Assembly (NCBI RefSeq): GCF_000143415.4
Contig: NW_003314334.1
Span: 262,765 to 322,993, forward strand
Origin: Selaginella moellendorffii
Lineage: Eukaryota; Streptophyta; Lycopodiopsida; Selaginellales; Selaginellaceae
Reading direction: 5' to 3'
Length of the DNA: 60,229 bases
A program made the translations under genes and the position numbers. Within the stretch, counting starts at the first letter, position 1. Each line of letters opens with the position of its first letter. Positions 1 to 10,211 of the stretch are shown one piece after another. The notes beneath the pieces are model-generated. The model was not told where the DNA came from. It was given only the letters and a program-made list of their open reading frames with translations, and did no database searches.

Positions 1-29
1 AGCTGGTACTACACTTAGATGAACTGCAT

Positions 30-1000
30 CAGAGGATACCAACAAAGTCACGCTAGGAGTAATATAATTGTTGATAATCTTGGAAGAAACCTCATAAAAA
101 TGTTAAACCATCAAAAGATAAATGTGCACTTGGATTATCACATAGTGTACCATTTTGTGTTCCGCATCCACATAATATTGGATTGTTGCAATGGAAATCA
201 TCTCCTGGTGCACTGCAACAAGCCACTTTATAAGTTTTAAATCCATATTGATCCATATTTCATAAGCTCAGTGCGTGCAGAGAACCAATCAAAATAGTAT
301 AGTTCAATATCATCGTTCTGATTTTTAATATCATTCACGATATCCAAAATAGCTTAATAATATTTGTAAGCTCAATAACATATTGCATACCCCCAATATC
401 AACAAATTCTTGTAAATAGCCACGAGAACAATCTTGACGAGGAAGATTCATCACCAGAAAATGTTTGGCACCAGAATTATATAAATCCATAATACTAGAT
501 TTAATGCCAGCCACCACAGATGGAATTGATATTTTCCATATTGCATACCATAATTAGGATTATTACCAATATAATAAAGTGCTTTATCTTTATGAAGTTG
601 TAATATTGTTTATGTCATAGAAAACCTGAAACTTGCGTAGATAAAACATGAGAACAGAAGTATTATAATACTAGTTGGACGAACAGTCACTCCAAATTCA
701 GGCCCATAAAATAAGTTCCATTGTAAGTCAAGCTAGGACGCTCAAAATCTCCAAGCTTGAGAGAACAAGCTAAATAATCAATACAAATATATCCATCCCC
801 TGTCGTTTTTTTCCAAGTGTCACTCAATATGGCAAATTTCCAGAGAGACTAAAAGCGCCAGCAGCAATTGCTTCAAGGTTGCGGTTGCCAGTATCAGAGA
901 GTGAATCAGTAAAGCTAAAGATTGCTGAGGAACACAAGTGCCATTGAATTTTTTAGCATTATCACCACCTTTGAATCAAGGAGAATTGAAAAGAATGAAC
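30..1000 (-). pseudogene. GDSL esterase/lipase remnant, copy 1
   Basis: Read on the minus strand this matches the better preserved copy at 44.7-45.67 kb. Recognisable pieces are the block I region (reads FTDSLSDTGN, where the family has FGDSLSDTGN), a middle segment with SSIMDLYNSGAKHFLVMNLP, and the block V region (LCDNPGAHLSFDGY). GDSL lipases are secreted serine hydrolases of about 350-400 residues. Here the block I Gly is Thr, the block V Asp-x-x-His histidine is not visible, and frames are broken several times, so it is a pseudogene. It lies about 280 bp beyond the 3' end of the PPR remnant. Family assignment is fairly sure; function is presumed lost. Confidence 0.7.
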
Positions 1001-1279
1001 GGAAAGCCATGGAAAAAACAAAAAAGACTTGATGAAAACAATGACCTTATATACGCAAGAGTGTGGTGTCATTTTTATCTGAAATGTTGATATTTTTGTG
1101 GGAATAATCTTTAAAATATATTTTTCTTTCTATACTAGTAACATAGGATTAATTCTCTTGTTTTTCCCATGTCAGCCTTTCTACATTCCAAATGCTACAA
1201 AATGACCACTATCCGCTAGCTAGAAAAGTTACTTGTACGATGATGATCATGTCAGTGTTACCGGTTCATAAGTGTGGAT
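1001..1279. other. AT-rich spacer, no gene seen
   Basis: Spacer between the GDSL and PPR remnants. Nothing coding is recognised. The corresponding stretch is missing from the second unit, where the GDSL fragment is joined directly to the PPR remnant at 9072. Confidence 0.5.
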
Positions 1280-2675
1280 AACAATACATATGCTCCTCCC
1301 TGCTCTGGATTCATCCTGAATACCATTTTTGCAGCACGGCCCCCGTTCTGTAAGACTCTATGGCTGGCCCAAGCAAGCTAGTCCACTCCAAAACATCTGG
1401 AAAATATGGCAGGTTTGCAATGGCCTCATTGAGATGCCCTGACCGGCCCAACAGATCCACAAAGCATCGATTGGCTCCATTCCATAGTCTGCTACCACTG
1501 AAGCAAAGGCACTACCTTCCTCGCCTCACATTTCCAGTATGGCTGCAAGCCACCAGACCCAAAACAAAGCACGTCAAGTCCGGGAGGTGTGTCTTTAGAG
1601 AACCAAACAGTTCCAATGCCTCAAATGAGCTAGGGCTACCAGCATCCCGGCATATGAAACCATGTCAGGCACGGGAATCAGGGCCAGCAGCTTCAAATCT
1701 CTGCCCAGATGCCCATTACCGGCATATGCTGTCAGCACAGTATTCCACGTGGCAGATTCGTGTTGGGGGAGACTTACAAACATTCTTATGGCCTTGGCCA
1801 GATGCCCATGCTGAGAATATGCCGAGAGCATTGTGTTGAAGGATAGGAGGCCTTGCTCTGGCACGGGGTTGAAGTGGTGCTGTATCTCCTCGATTCTGTA
1901 CGCCACACTCTTGCTTTTCAAGAGCAGCATTGTGGTCCATGACACAAGATCCCTCTGTGGCATTTTCTCAAACACGCACGTTGACTGCTCTATGCAACTG
2001 TTGGCTGGCATATGCCGCAAGCATTGACAATGTCCCTAAAAACATGGTTGTTGTGCTTCTCTCTTCTAGGAAGTTTGTAGATTCCTCTACACGACCGGCA
2101 CGGGCATACGCTGCCAGCATGCCATTCCACGTCGCCACATTCCGCAAAGGAATACTGCCAAACAGCTGCTGGGAGAGATCCAGCCGTCCATTCTCGGAGC
2201 AGCCATGTCTCTCTCCGGCATTTGCTCAAAGACCCCAACCGCAGCCTCTACCTCTCCACACTGGGCAGTGGGCATACACACTGATCTGATCATTGTTGTG
2301 TCGCTCACCTCGTTTCTAGCGGGCATTTCCTCGAACATCTTCACTCACTCTTGCATATGCCCAGTCCGGGCATATCCCGCCAAGAGCACATTCCAAGGCA
2401 TGACGCTCTTGTGGGGCAAAGATTCTCTGGGCTTCCTCCAAAACCCCGTTCAGTACGTAGGCATTGAGCAGGAGACCCCAGGAGAAGGAATCTTTTCTGG
2501 GGAGCGAGTCAAACACGCGGCGGGCATTAGAGACAGTAGAGCACCTCCCGTACATCTGGATGAGCTTGTTGCAAAGGAAGATATCGCCGCTAGTGATGGA
2601 TTGGATCCTGGAGTGAGCTTGGAGAGCTTGAGATGGAGTTGCACAGCATTGGATGAGCTCCAAGCACCCAGTCAT
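1280..2675 (-). pseudogene. PPR (PLS/E-type) pseudogene, copy 1
   Basis: The ATG is at 2675 and the first 90 or so residues are in frame: MTGCLELIQCCATPSQALQ, then a PPR unit with HSRI...LCNKLIQMYGRCSTV and NARRVFDSLPRKDSFSW. Later PPR motifs (WNGMLAAYARAGRVEEST, FEKMPQRDLVSWTTM, FNTMLSAYSQHGHL, WNTVLTAYAGNGHL) are spread over several frames, so small indels have broken the gene. A C-terminal E-like segment is recognisable to about 1280. PPR proteins of this class are organellar RNA-binding proteins, often C-to-U editing factors; no DYW domain is seen here. This copy keeps about 125 bp around 2210-2340, including EEMPARNEVSDTTM, that copies 2 and 3 lack. It is divergent from PRMT7 with only 40 bp between the two ATGs. 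Confidence 0.8.
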
Positions 2676-2715
2676 TCTTTCATTCTTTGTGAGTTTAGGG
2701 TTTTAGAAGGAAGCA
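2676..2715. promoter_or_regulatory. 40-bp bidirectional promoter/5' leader with telo-box
   Basis: This is the whole interval between the divergent PPR (-) and PRMT7 (+) start codons. It contains TTAGGGTTT at 2695-2703, the reverse of the plant telo-box AAACCCTAA that is common near starts of housekeeping and translation genes. The leaders are so short that core promoter elements must overlap the opposite coding region. The regulatory role is inferred; the motif is seen directly. It is repeated in unit 2 and in the inverted copy. Confidence 0.45.
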
Positions 2716-5041
2716 ATGCTCCAGCAGCGGGTGAATGCGCTCACGGGGGAGAGCGAATGGATTCTCGTTGGCGATGGAGGCGACGGCGGCGATGCGAGCG
2801 ATCCCCTGGCAGAGAGCTCGTATCTTGACATGCTGAATGATCGCGCCAGGAACAGGGCATTCTCTTCAGCAATCGCGAAGGTCGGCCGCCATGGCCATGT
2901 CCTGGACATTGGGTGAGGCTAGAGAGATCCTTCTTTCGTTTCCTGAGCTCGTTCTTGACAGTGCTGGCACTGGGCTCTTGTCGCTCATGGCTTGGCGGGC
3001 AATGGAAGAGCAGTGCCAGGTGACTGCTTGCGAATCTTTTCTTCCAATGTACAAGCTGGCTCGCAAAGTTTGCCGAGACAATGGGACGATGGGAGCGATC
3101 AAGCTGCTCCATATGGGCTCGGATGAGATCAAAGTCGGGGTGGACATCTCTAGCAAAGCCGATGCATTGGTACGCTAAGTCTGTACACATTCTTCTTCTT
3201 CGTTTCCTCTGGACTCTTTGTCTCTCCAGGTGTGTGAGATTTTAGACTCGGAGTTGCTTGGAGAAGGGATCATTCCAAGTCTAAGGAACGCTCATGAGCA
3301 TTTACTCCGGCCTAATGCTGCCACAGTGCCATATCGAGCTACTGTGTATGCCCAGGTATATAGCAAAGTCTTTTTTCTTAGCTCAGTGTTGAGTTTACTT
3401 CTTTCTCTTAGCTAGTCGAGAGCGACTTTCTCTGGAGATTGCACGACCTTCAAGGGGTAGAAGACCAGCTGCAGGACGGATTGGCTTTCGCTCCCAATGA
3501 TTTCTACTCTTACTTCAAGCACAGACAGCATGCGTTTCACGTTGATGAAATCCCCGGTATGAAGCTGGTAATTTAGTAGAGTTCTCTTACAAGTTACCAA
3601 AACCCGTGGCGCTGCAGCTTTCCGAGCCGTTTGAGGCCTTCGTTCTTGACTTCTATAGAGCTCCAGATGTGCGTGGAGAATTTAATCAAGCCGTGCATGT
3701 CAACTTCTCTGGGACTGCTCACGCAATAGTTTCATGGTACGAAACTTGCTCGGATTCGCTACTTCTTGGTTCGCTTTCTTCTCTGCTTGAACTTGACAAG
3801 GTGGGTGCTGCAGCTTGACAAAGATGGCCTGGTTTGCTACTCAACTGCTCCTCGTTGGATCAGAGGTTTGTTTTCCTGTTCGATTCTTTGAGTAACTCCG
3901 CAGATTTGTGTTCTCAGGGGCAAGCGAGTGGTGTGACCATTGGAAACAATGTGTGTGGTTTCTTCCTGGACAAGGTGTTTCGGTGGAGGAGCAGTCGGAG
4001 CTTCGCGTCGTAGTCAGCCATGATGAAGCGTCAGTGCGGTATGACATCAATGGTGGTGTATGCTGTAATAGTTCAGCGTCTGGTTTCGAGCTGAGCCTAC
4101 AAAGGTGTCGCATGCTTGGTGACGGTAGCAGGCGTTCTATCATACAGTCTGCCATTCAGAAAGCTGTAAGTGTGTTTTGAATCTGTGAGTACGATTGTTT
4201 CTTTTTCTTTCTGTCCAGCTTGGAGAACGAGAACTTGGAAACTGTCTCATTCGGGATGACGGCCTGATGAGCGCCGTGTGTGCTCTATCTACAGCGCATG
4301 GATCCTGCCATGTGGCTGGCTTGTTTCCAGGCTGTAGAAGAGATGGCTTGAAGTACTTGGAGAGCGTCGCGAGCAAGCTGTCTATTATACACAAAGACGG
4401 CAAGCATCTCACTGGGGACGATTTCAAGGGGCATAAAGTATACAGTCTTGCAACTCCATTGGATATGGACGGGTTTCTTTCTTTTCGCGACAGGTGGATG
4501 TTCTTCTAGGGGAGCCTTATTACGCCACGTACGAGCATGCGTTGCCGTGGAAGCAGCTTCGGTTTTGGTTCGTTTTCGTTTCGTTTTCTAAAGAGTTGGA
4601 AGTTGTTTTAAAGCAGTGAGAATCCAGGTACGAGAGAACGACGCTAAGTCCGTTGCTATCAGAGAACCCTATTATAGTTCCCTGCTTTGGAATTCTCTAT
4701 GGGATGGCTTGTCATCTTCCTGTAAGTTGATTATTTTCTCTGCAGTGACTTTGGTTTCATGTTGGCTAAATCAGGATTTGTGGCAAAGCCGCTGTCGCCT
4801 TGAAGAAGTCGATGGCTTTGATCACAGGTCATTGACAAAACCGTTTTCGCTGCTCGAGTTCAACATGCGTCAGGAAGAGTCTAAGTGGATTTGCAAAGGT
4901 TATTCAATTCTGTCCTCTTTGGTACCACTTAATGTTTTCTGCTACTTTTGCACAGGTTAGCGTTGTAAAGACTGGGCTCTGCCATGGAGTTGTCCTGTGG
5001 ATGGACTGGGTGATGGATCCCGAGAACAAGGATTTGGTACT
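2716..5041 (+). pseudogene. PRMT7: PRMT7-like protein arginine methyltransferase, copy 1, 3'-truncated
   Basis: Exons assembled by GT-AG sites: 2716-2912, 2962-3169, 3230-3355, 3412-3567, 3618-3736, 3801-3865, 3918-4165, 4219-4437, 4494-4567, 4628-4721, 4775-4898, 4956-5041. The product has the SAM-binding motif I split over exons 1-2 (VLDIGAGTGLLSLMAW), the double-E loop CEILDSELLGEG, and DEIPGMKLLSEPFEAFVLDF, as in plant PRMT7. The family has two tandem methyltransferase cores and methylates arginine in nuclear and cytosolic proteins. Motif I is intact here, but 5 nt are missing near 4873 compared with copy 2, shifting the frame. The gene stops at 5041, where the sequence switches to a retroelement gag remnant, so the last part of exon 12 and exon 13 are lost. 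Confidence 0.85.
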
Positions 5042-5257
5042 TAGCAATCCAACACACCTCAAATTGGGAACAAGCAAAGCTTTTGATTGCAAGGTATGCA
5101 TACAATGCCTCTCTATAGTGGAGTCTCTGAAGTTTCTAGATCTATAGTAGATTTGAGAGCCTAGGATTGTTTACTTCAGTCTTGAGAACAATGGATTATA
5201 GCAAGCAGCCTTATTCATTCATAATAGTAATGCCCATAACTAGTTTCAGCAACTAGA

Positions 5258-6096
5258 CTAGACAGGCAGAGCGATACCCCCTGCAGCGCAGAGATCAGCT
5301 CCGGTGTTGCGATCGTAGAGACTGCAGCCCTCTTTCATGTCCTCGCAGCTGCGGCGTGCATTCCTGCAAGACTGCAGGGTGGTGCCCTGAAAAGTTACAG
5401 ACTTGGCACAAATGGACACTCTGGGCAGGCAAACGAGGGCGCAAACCCCCATGGGGTCTTCAGTAGGCAGGCAGGTGCTGTTTGCGGATGGATTCTCCAA
5501 GTAGATGCAACCGGATTTCCCGAAGCAGCAACCACAGTTATCTTTGGAGACCTCGGCATTGCAGACCTCCACAATCGAATCAAGCTTACACTTCCTTCCT
5601 GCCATGAGCTCTATCGGAGAGGGCTGAGCTTCCTGAACATAATGAACAAGGCGGTTACCTTGATCTGTGCCCTGCTGCTCCAGCCGCGGGATGGGGTCAC
5701 CGTTAACGATGTTGTAGTAACCGCATCCAGGTTGTCGGGGTGGGAGTTTTCCCTTGAGCACCTTGATGCCTGATGTTGGGAATCCTGATGAAGGCAATGG
5801 GCATACGGCCAACTTCGGACCTTGGCACTCCCGGGTACAAGCCCTTGAATCACCGCCAATGCAAGTGACTTGTCCTGAACCAGGTTGCAGATAGACACAA
5901 CCTTTCTTCAGACTACAGCAGTTGCTGCAATCGGTATAGGTGAGGTCACCATTGCAAACCTCGACGACACCACCTTGAGCAGCTGCAAGAACAGGAGTCC
6001 GAGTTAGAATCGAACATACAAGTGGAGATCTCTCTCACAGGATAACGAGGCCAACAGAAGAAGAACGAGCACGGGGAGATTGCCGCTTCCAGCCAT
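5258..6096 (-). CDS. Cys-rich secreted protein with two internal repeats, copy A
   Basis: Two exons: 6096-6039, then after a 56-bp GT-AG intron 5982-5258, giving 260 residues. Residues 1-20 (MAGSGNLPVLVLLLLASLSS) form a clear signal peptide. Two homologous Cys-rich domains follow, Cys29-Cys80 and Cys160-Cys211, each with nine cysteines in nearly the same order (C-x8-C-x1/2-CC-x5-C-x11-C-x7/9-C-x3-C-x6/7-C). Each opens with EVCN and has GC(V/I)YL after the CC pair. A 79-residue linker separates them and four more Cys lie in the tail. I do not recognise the family. Secretion and disulfide folding are inferred. Copies B and D appear identical or nearly so. The 3' end faces the truncated PRMT7. 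Confidence 0.8.
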
Positions 6097-6237
6097 ACTT
6101 CTCTATTGCAGATCTGATGGGCTTTTGAAGTCCAGCATTGGTGCTTTAGAAATGTTCAAAACGTGTGTCCTTGACACAATGGATATCTTAATGCAGTAAG
6201 ATAAGCCCTCTCACCACGGATGTGACGGGCGAGCTGA

Positions 6238-6287
6238 ATGTCCTTTGGCAATGCCAAAGGACATCTAATGCCAAATTGGCATTAGAT
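6238..6287. repeat. Double palindrome upstream of Cys-rich gene A
   Basis: Two adjacent near-perfect inverted repeats: 6238-6264 (13-bp arms ATGTCCTTTGGCA, one-base centre) and 6263-6287 (12-bp arms around CTAATGCCAA). They lie about 150 bp upstream of the copy A start codon. Copies are at 18262-18311, 19326-19375 and, inverted, 39667-39716. In the diverged copy at 48020-48045 most of it is deleted. Confidence 0.85.
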
Positions 6288-6359
6288 AGTGGCTTGCTTT
6301 GCGAAGATTCACCGGTAAAATGCGGGAACAATGCCCAGTCTCAGCACAAAAACAAATAT

Positions 6360-6402
6360 CAGCTCCAGTGTTGCAAACGTAGAGATTGCAGCCCTTGATA
6401 GA
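6360..6402 (-). pseudogene. Relic of the 3' end of an upstream Cys-rich gene
   Basis: AGCTCCAGTGTTGC...GTAGAGATTGCAGCCCT here resembles the 3' coding end of the Cys-rich gene (codons for GCSLYDRNTGAD) with several substitutions. It shows that the Cys-rich genes once formed a longer tandem array in the same orientation. The same relic occurs upstream of the other copies. It supplied the homology for the chimeric copy C, and the LINE inserted into it in copy D. Confidence 0.6.
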
Positions 6403-6699
6403 ATGAGCGGACCGAAGCTGGAGAGCCTAGGCCTGAAAAACGATCAGGCACGGTTGCAAGGGTGCAGGGTAACAAGTTGCATACGGTGGCAATTTATTTT
6501 GGAAAAATGCTCGTCTCGACCATTTTGATTTTTTATATTCATTTTCTGTTGTCACATATATTGTCTGTATTGAAAACATATATGCCACTAGCAACCCTTG
6601 TACCAGGGGTGCTACCCCGATCGATTTTTTGCTCTTAGGTAGGGAAAGCTGGATTACTCCTGTGTTGAGAGCTCATAAAATAGAGTAAATGGCAGCATC

Positions 6700-6801
6700 T
6701 GTTAGAACTAAGCTGAACATGCACACAACCAAGGCAGGTAGCTCACTGGTAGAGCACCTGGCACCGGTGTAGGAGGTCCTGCCTGTCCAGCCATTTTCCA
6801 A
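6700..6801. mobile_element. 102-bp non-autonomous element with A-box-like core
   Basis: It is flanked by CAGCATC on the left and CGGCATC on the right. The same element in the inverted copy (31412-31513) has a perfect 7-bp duplication, and the diverged copy at 47614-47620 carries one GATGCTG and no element, so this is a genuine insertion. Its ends resemble each other inverted (TGTTAGAA / TTCCAACA), as in a MITE. The middle reads TAGCTCACTGGTAGAGC, like a tRNA D-arm or pol III A box, as in a SINE. The class is unresolved. Confidence 0.6.
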
Positions 6802-7470
6802 CGGCATCCATCCCTCCAGCTGGCTGAAAGTTTGGATCCCAGGACCATTTTGCACTAACAATGCAAACTTTAATTGAACCAGGCCATGGGGAAGAGTCAA
6901 CCATTGAACCCAAGCATGATCAATAACAAGGACTCGACGCAAAGAGTTTCTTCAATTCTCATATTGGTGTTGGTACAGTGGTTCACATTGAGTTGGTAGC
7001 TTCCCAGACAACTTGTTTGGTTGCTGCTAAAGTTCCTTGATGGAACACTGCCTTCAAACCTGTTGTTGGTCGCATTGGAGCTGAAATTTTTGGAAGGCTC
7101 ACCCGAGAAGATGGCCTCCCAGTTTGTTGGAGTTTAACAGAAGTATGCTCGGAAAGCTGAGAGGAATGCTGCCTTGTAGGTGACTAATATCTGCCGAATC
7201 TCAGGAGAGCTGAACAAGCTAGAAGCAGTTAGAGAGTTCCTAATCCCTGCAAGCTGGAATAGTTGGTTTATGAATATCTATCAAATCCATCAAATCCAAT
7301 GCACCTTCACTGAAAATGTCAACACAGTGAGCCATTTCCTCCAAACACAGTAGGTGTAATGGGACCAATGTCGTACTTGGCACTGTCCATAAACCATGGC
7401 TACAACAAAATAGCAATCGTTGGCATTGCTTTGGCTTGTACATGTGATCTGAAATATGTCCTGCCAGCCC
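6802..7470. other. Spacer between 102-bp element and unknown gene A
   Basis: No protein family recognised. The sequence is repeated at 19890-20560, 30740-31410 (inverted) and 46960-47610 (inverted, diverged). Short open frames here are not conserved between the diverged copies. Confidence 0.4.
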
Positions 7471-7528
7471 ACGAGAGAACGAGCTTTTTAAATGCTTGAA
7501 AACGTTTACTGTTTGGAACGTACATAGG

Positions 7529-8348
7529 ATGAAGTTATCGCCTCTGACGGTGAATCCAAAGCCCTCTCTCCAGATTGTCGCGAGTTTTACAAGTTCCCAG
7601 CAAGACACAACCTCACTGGCTGGACGAATCCAGAGCATGGCCCGTGGTGATTCGGCCTCTTTTGTTTTGCGTGGTTTACTCCCAAAGCCGGAGATCAACT
7701 TTCATGCTGGGATGCTGGCCGGTGTAACCTTGGGGACGGTGTCTGGTGACGAGTTATTGCAGGGGCCGAGCCTGACCGAATCAACTGGTAAGCTAGAAGT
7801 TTTTTTCGTATTTACGTATTCGCTGACTGATACTTTATTCCAGCGGCTTCGACATGGTCCGTAGCCAACGCCACGGCATTTGGACAGTGGATACAGAGCA
7901 GAGGCTCCATCTCTCCCGTTGCATCCGGCTACGTCATCTCCGGCCCGACCACAGCTCTACGAGCCGAGGTTGTTCATGTTTCCATGGAGGAGGAATGGCC
8001 GAGGACGCTCCAGAACGGTCTCGTAGCACACTTCGGCTCCTCCAAGGCTCGAGACAGGAGATGCAAGGGATGCGTCTGGGTGGGAATGGCTTGTGTGACA
8101 ACGCCGGTAGTAGCAGCAGTGTGGGCACAGGAAAGCCAGGGAGCAGCAGCGGCATCAAGCTGCAAATCCGCTACGTTCTAGAGCAACTTGGAGCGGAATT
8201 TTATGGCCTCTCGTGGCTGACCATCAGTCCCATGTATCTCCACCGGCATCCAGTGCTGCCTTACCACTGCGGCGTAGTGCTGCGGCTGGAGAAGCTACTG
8301 GATTACCCGGAGGCACCACCACCGCCGCCGCCGCCGCCGCCGTTATGA
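7529..8348 (+). CDS. Unknown multi-copy gene, copy A
   Basis: Exon 1 is best read from ATG 7529 to 7787 (MKLSPLTVNPKPSLQIVASF ... SGDELLQGPSLTEST). A 56-bp GT-AG intron (7788-7843) follows, then exon 2 from 7844 (AASTWSVANATAFGQWIQSR ... MEEEWPRTLQNGLVAHF). That frame ends at 8181. The second half of exon 2 looks more protein-like in another frame, ending at 8348 (KLQIRYVLEQLGAEFYGLSW ... HPVLPYHCGVVLRLEKLL, then a proline run from a CCG repeat). Either a frameshift or an unrecognised intron lies near 8060-8130. A 15-nt in-frame insertion in the diverged copy E supports the second frame. I do not recognise the family; no signal peptide or membrane segment is obvious. Confidence 0.5.
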
Positions 8349-8716
8349 TTATGTACATACGATGTTTAAAACGACAGTATAAATATACGTATTCTTATTA
8401 AGCAAAGGGAAGATTAAAAAAAAAAGAGTTTAGCCTTTGTTCATTAACCATCTCTTCTTTGTTGAGCATACAATGGCGGACTCAAGGGGCTCTTTTCCAG
8501 ACGTATCACGCTAAACCGGTTAAAGACCGATCGATGCTTAACCTCACAACAATGCACAGCCATATTTCTTGCTGATATCGGTTCTAAGCCAAGGCGCATT
8601 GGCCAATGTCGCATTGCTGGATTCCTACCACTTTCGATGAAACTGCATTCTCTCTCGATCAGCCAAAACACCAAGCTATCTTTTAAAATAAAATAATAGA
8701 AATTATAAGAACTAAA

Positions 8717-9072
8717 TTTCAGAGGATACCCAACAAAGTCACGCTAGGAGTAATATAATTGTTGATAATCTTGGAAGAAACCTCATAAAAATGTTAAACC
8801 ATCAAAAGATAAATGTGCACTTGGATTATCACATAGTGTACCATTTTGTGTTCCGCATCCACATAATATTGGATTGTTGCAATGGAAATCATCTCCTGGT
8901 GCACTGCAACAAGCCACTTTATAAGTTTTAAATCCATATTGATCCATATTTCATAAGCTCAGTGCGTGCAGAGAACCAATCAAAATAGTATAGTTCAATA
9001 TCATCGTTCTGATTTTTAATATCATTCACGATATCCAAAATAGCTTAATAATATTTGTAAGCTCAATAACAT
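8717..9072 (-). pseudogene. GDSL esterase/lipase 3' fragment, copy 2
   Basis: Nearly identical to 30-370, covering the block V end of the GDSL remnant. At 9072 the sequence jumps into the PPR remnant, at the equivalent of about 1485 in unit 1, so about 1.1 kb (the rest of the lipase, the spacer and the PPR 3' end) was deleted in this unit. Confidence 0.7.
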
Positions 9073-10171
9073 AGTCTGCTACCACTGAAGCAAAGGCACT
9101 ACCTTCCTCGCCTCACATTTCCAGTATGGCTGCAAGCCACCAGACCCAAAACAAAGCACGTCAAGTCCGGGAGGTGGAGTGTCTTTAGAGAACCAAACAG
9201 TTCCAATGCCTCAAATGAGCTAGGGCTACCAGCATCCCGGCATATGAAACCATGTCAGGCACGGGAATCAGGGCCAGCAGCTTCAAATCTCTGCCCAGAT
9301 GCCCATTACCGGCATATGCTGTCAGCACAGTATTCCACGTGGCAGATTCGTGTTGGGGGAGACTTACAAACATTCTTATGGCCTTGGTCAGATGCCCATG
9401 CTGAGAATATGCCGAGAGCATTGTGTTGAAGGATAGGAGGCCTTGCTCTGGCACGGGGTTGAAGTTGTGCTGTATCTCCTCGATTCCGTACGCCACACTT
9501 GCTTTTCAAGAGCAGCATTGTGGTCCATGACACAAGATCCCTCTGTGGCATTTTCTCAAACACGCACGTTGACTGCTCTATGCAACTGTGACTGGCATAT
9601 GCCGCAAACATTGAGTTCCAGGAGACAATGTCCCTAAAAACATGGTTGTTGTGCATGAAACCAGGCTTCTTTCTGGCATCTCTTCTAGGAAGTTTGTAGA
9701 TTCCTCTACACGACCGGCACGGGCATACGCTGCCAGCATGCCATTCCACGTCGCCACATCAAAGGAATACTGCCAAACAGCTGCTGGGAGAGATCCAGCC
9801 GTCCATTCTCGGAGCATGCCGCAGACTCGAACATCTTGACGCACTCTTGCATATGCCCAGTCCGGGCATATCCCGCCAAGGGCACATTCCAAGGCATGAC
9901 GCTCTTGTGGGGCAAAGATTCTCTGGGCTTCCTCCAAAACCCCGTTCAGTACGTAGGCATTGAGCAGGAGATCCCAGGAGAAGGAATCTTTTCTGGGGAG
10001 CGAGTCAAACACGCGGCGGGCATTAGAGACAGTAGAGCACCTCCCGTACATCTGGATGAGCTTGTTGCAAAGGAAGATATCGCCGCTAGTGATGGATTGG
10101 ATCCTGGAGTGAGCTTGGAGAGCTTGAGATGGAGTTGCACAGCATTGGATGAGCTCCAAGCACCCAGTCAT
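9073..10171 (-). pseudogene. PPR pseudogene, copy 2
   Basis: The same ATG context as copy 1, at 10171, is followed by the same first PPR units (here KDSFSWDLLLNAY). After about 110 residues the frame shifts. The out-of-frame continuation holds VMPWNVPLAGYARTGHMQEC, FDVATWNGMLAAYARAGRVE, DIVSWNSMFAAYASHSCIEQ and FNTMLSAYSQHGHL. It lacks the roughly 125 bp present in copy 1, but keeps NNHVFRDIVSWNSMFAAYAS, which copy 1 has partly lost. The E-like 3' segment is deleted. It matches the inverted copy 3 much better than copy 1. Confidence 0.8.
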
Positions 10172-10211
10172 TCTTTCATTCTTTGTGAGTTTAGGGTTTT
10201 AGAAGGAAGCA
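10172..10211. promoter_or_regulatory. Bidirectional 40-bp intergenic with telo-box, copy 2
   Basis: The same interval as at 2676-2715, with TTAGGGTTT at 10191-10199 between the PPR and PRMT7 start codons. Confidence 0.4.

Noticed and set aside
2205-2828. 207-codon plus-strand reading frame
   Set aside because: It is antisense to the PPR remnant and runs into PRMT7 exon 1 in the wrong frame. It has no protein-family features.
6737-6800. tRNA gene
   Set aside because: The D-arm-like part is good, but there is no proper anticodon stem or T-loop (GGTCCTGCCTGTCC). It is better explained as part of a small mobile element.
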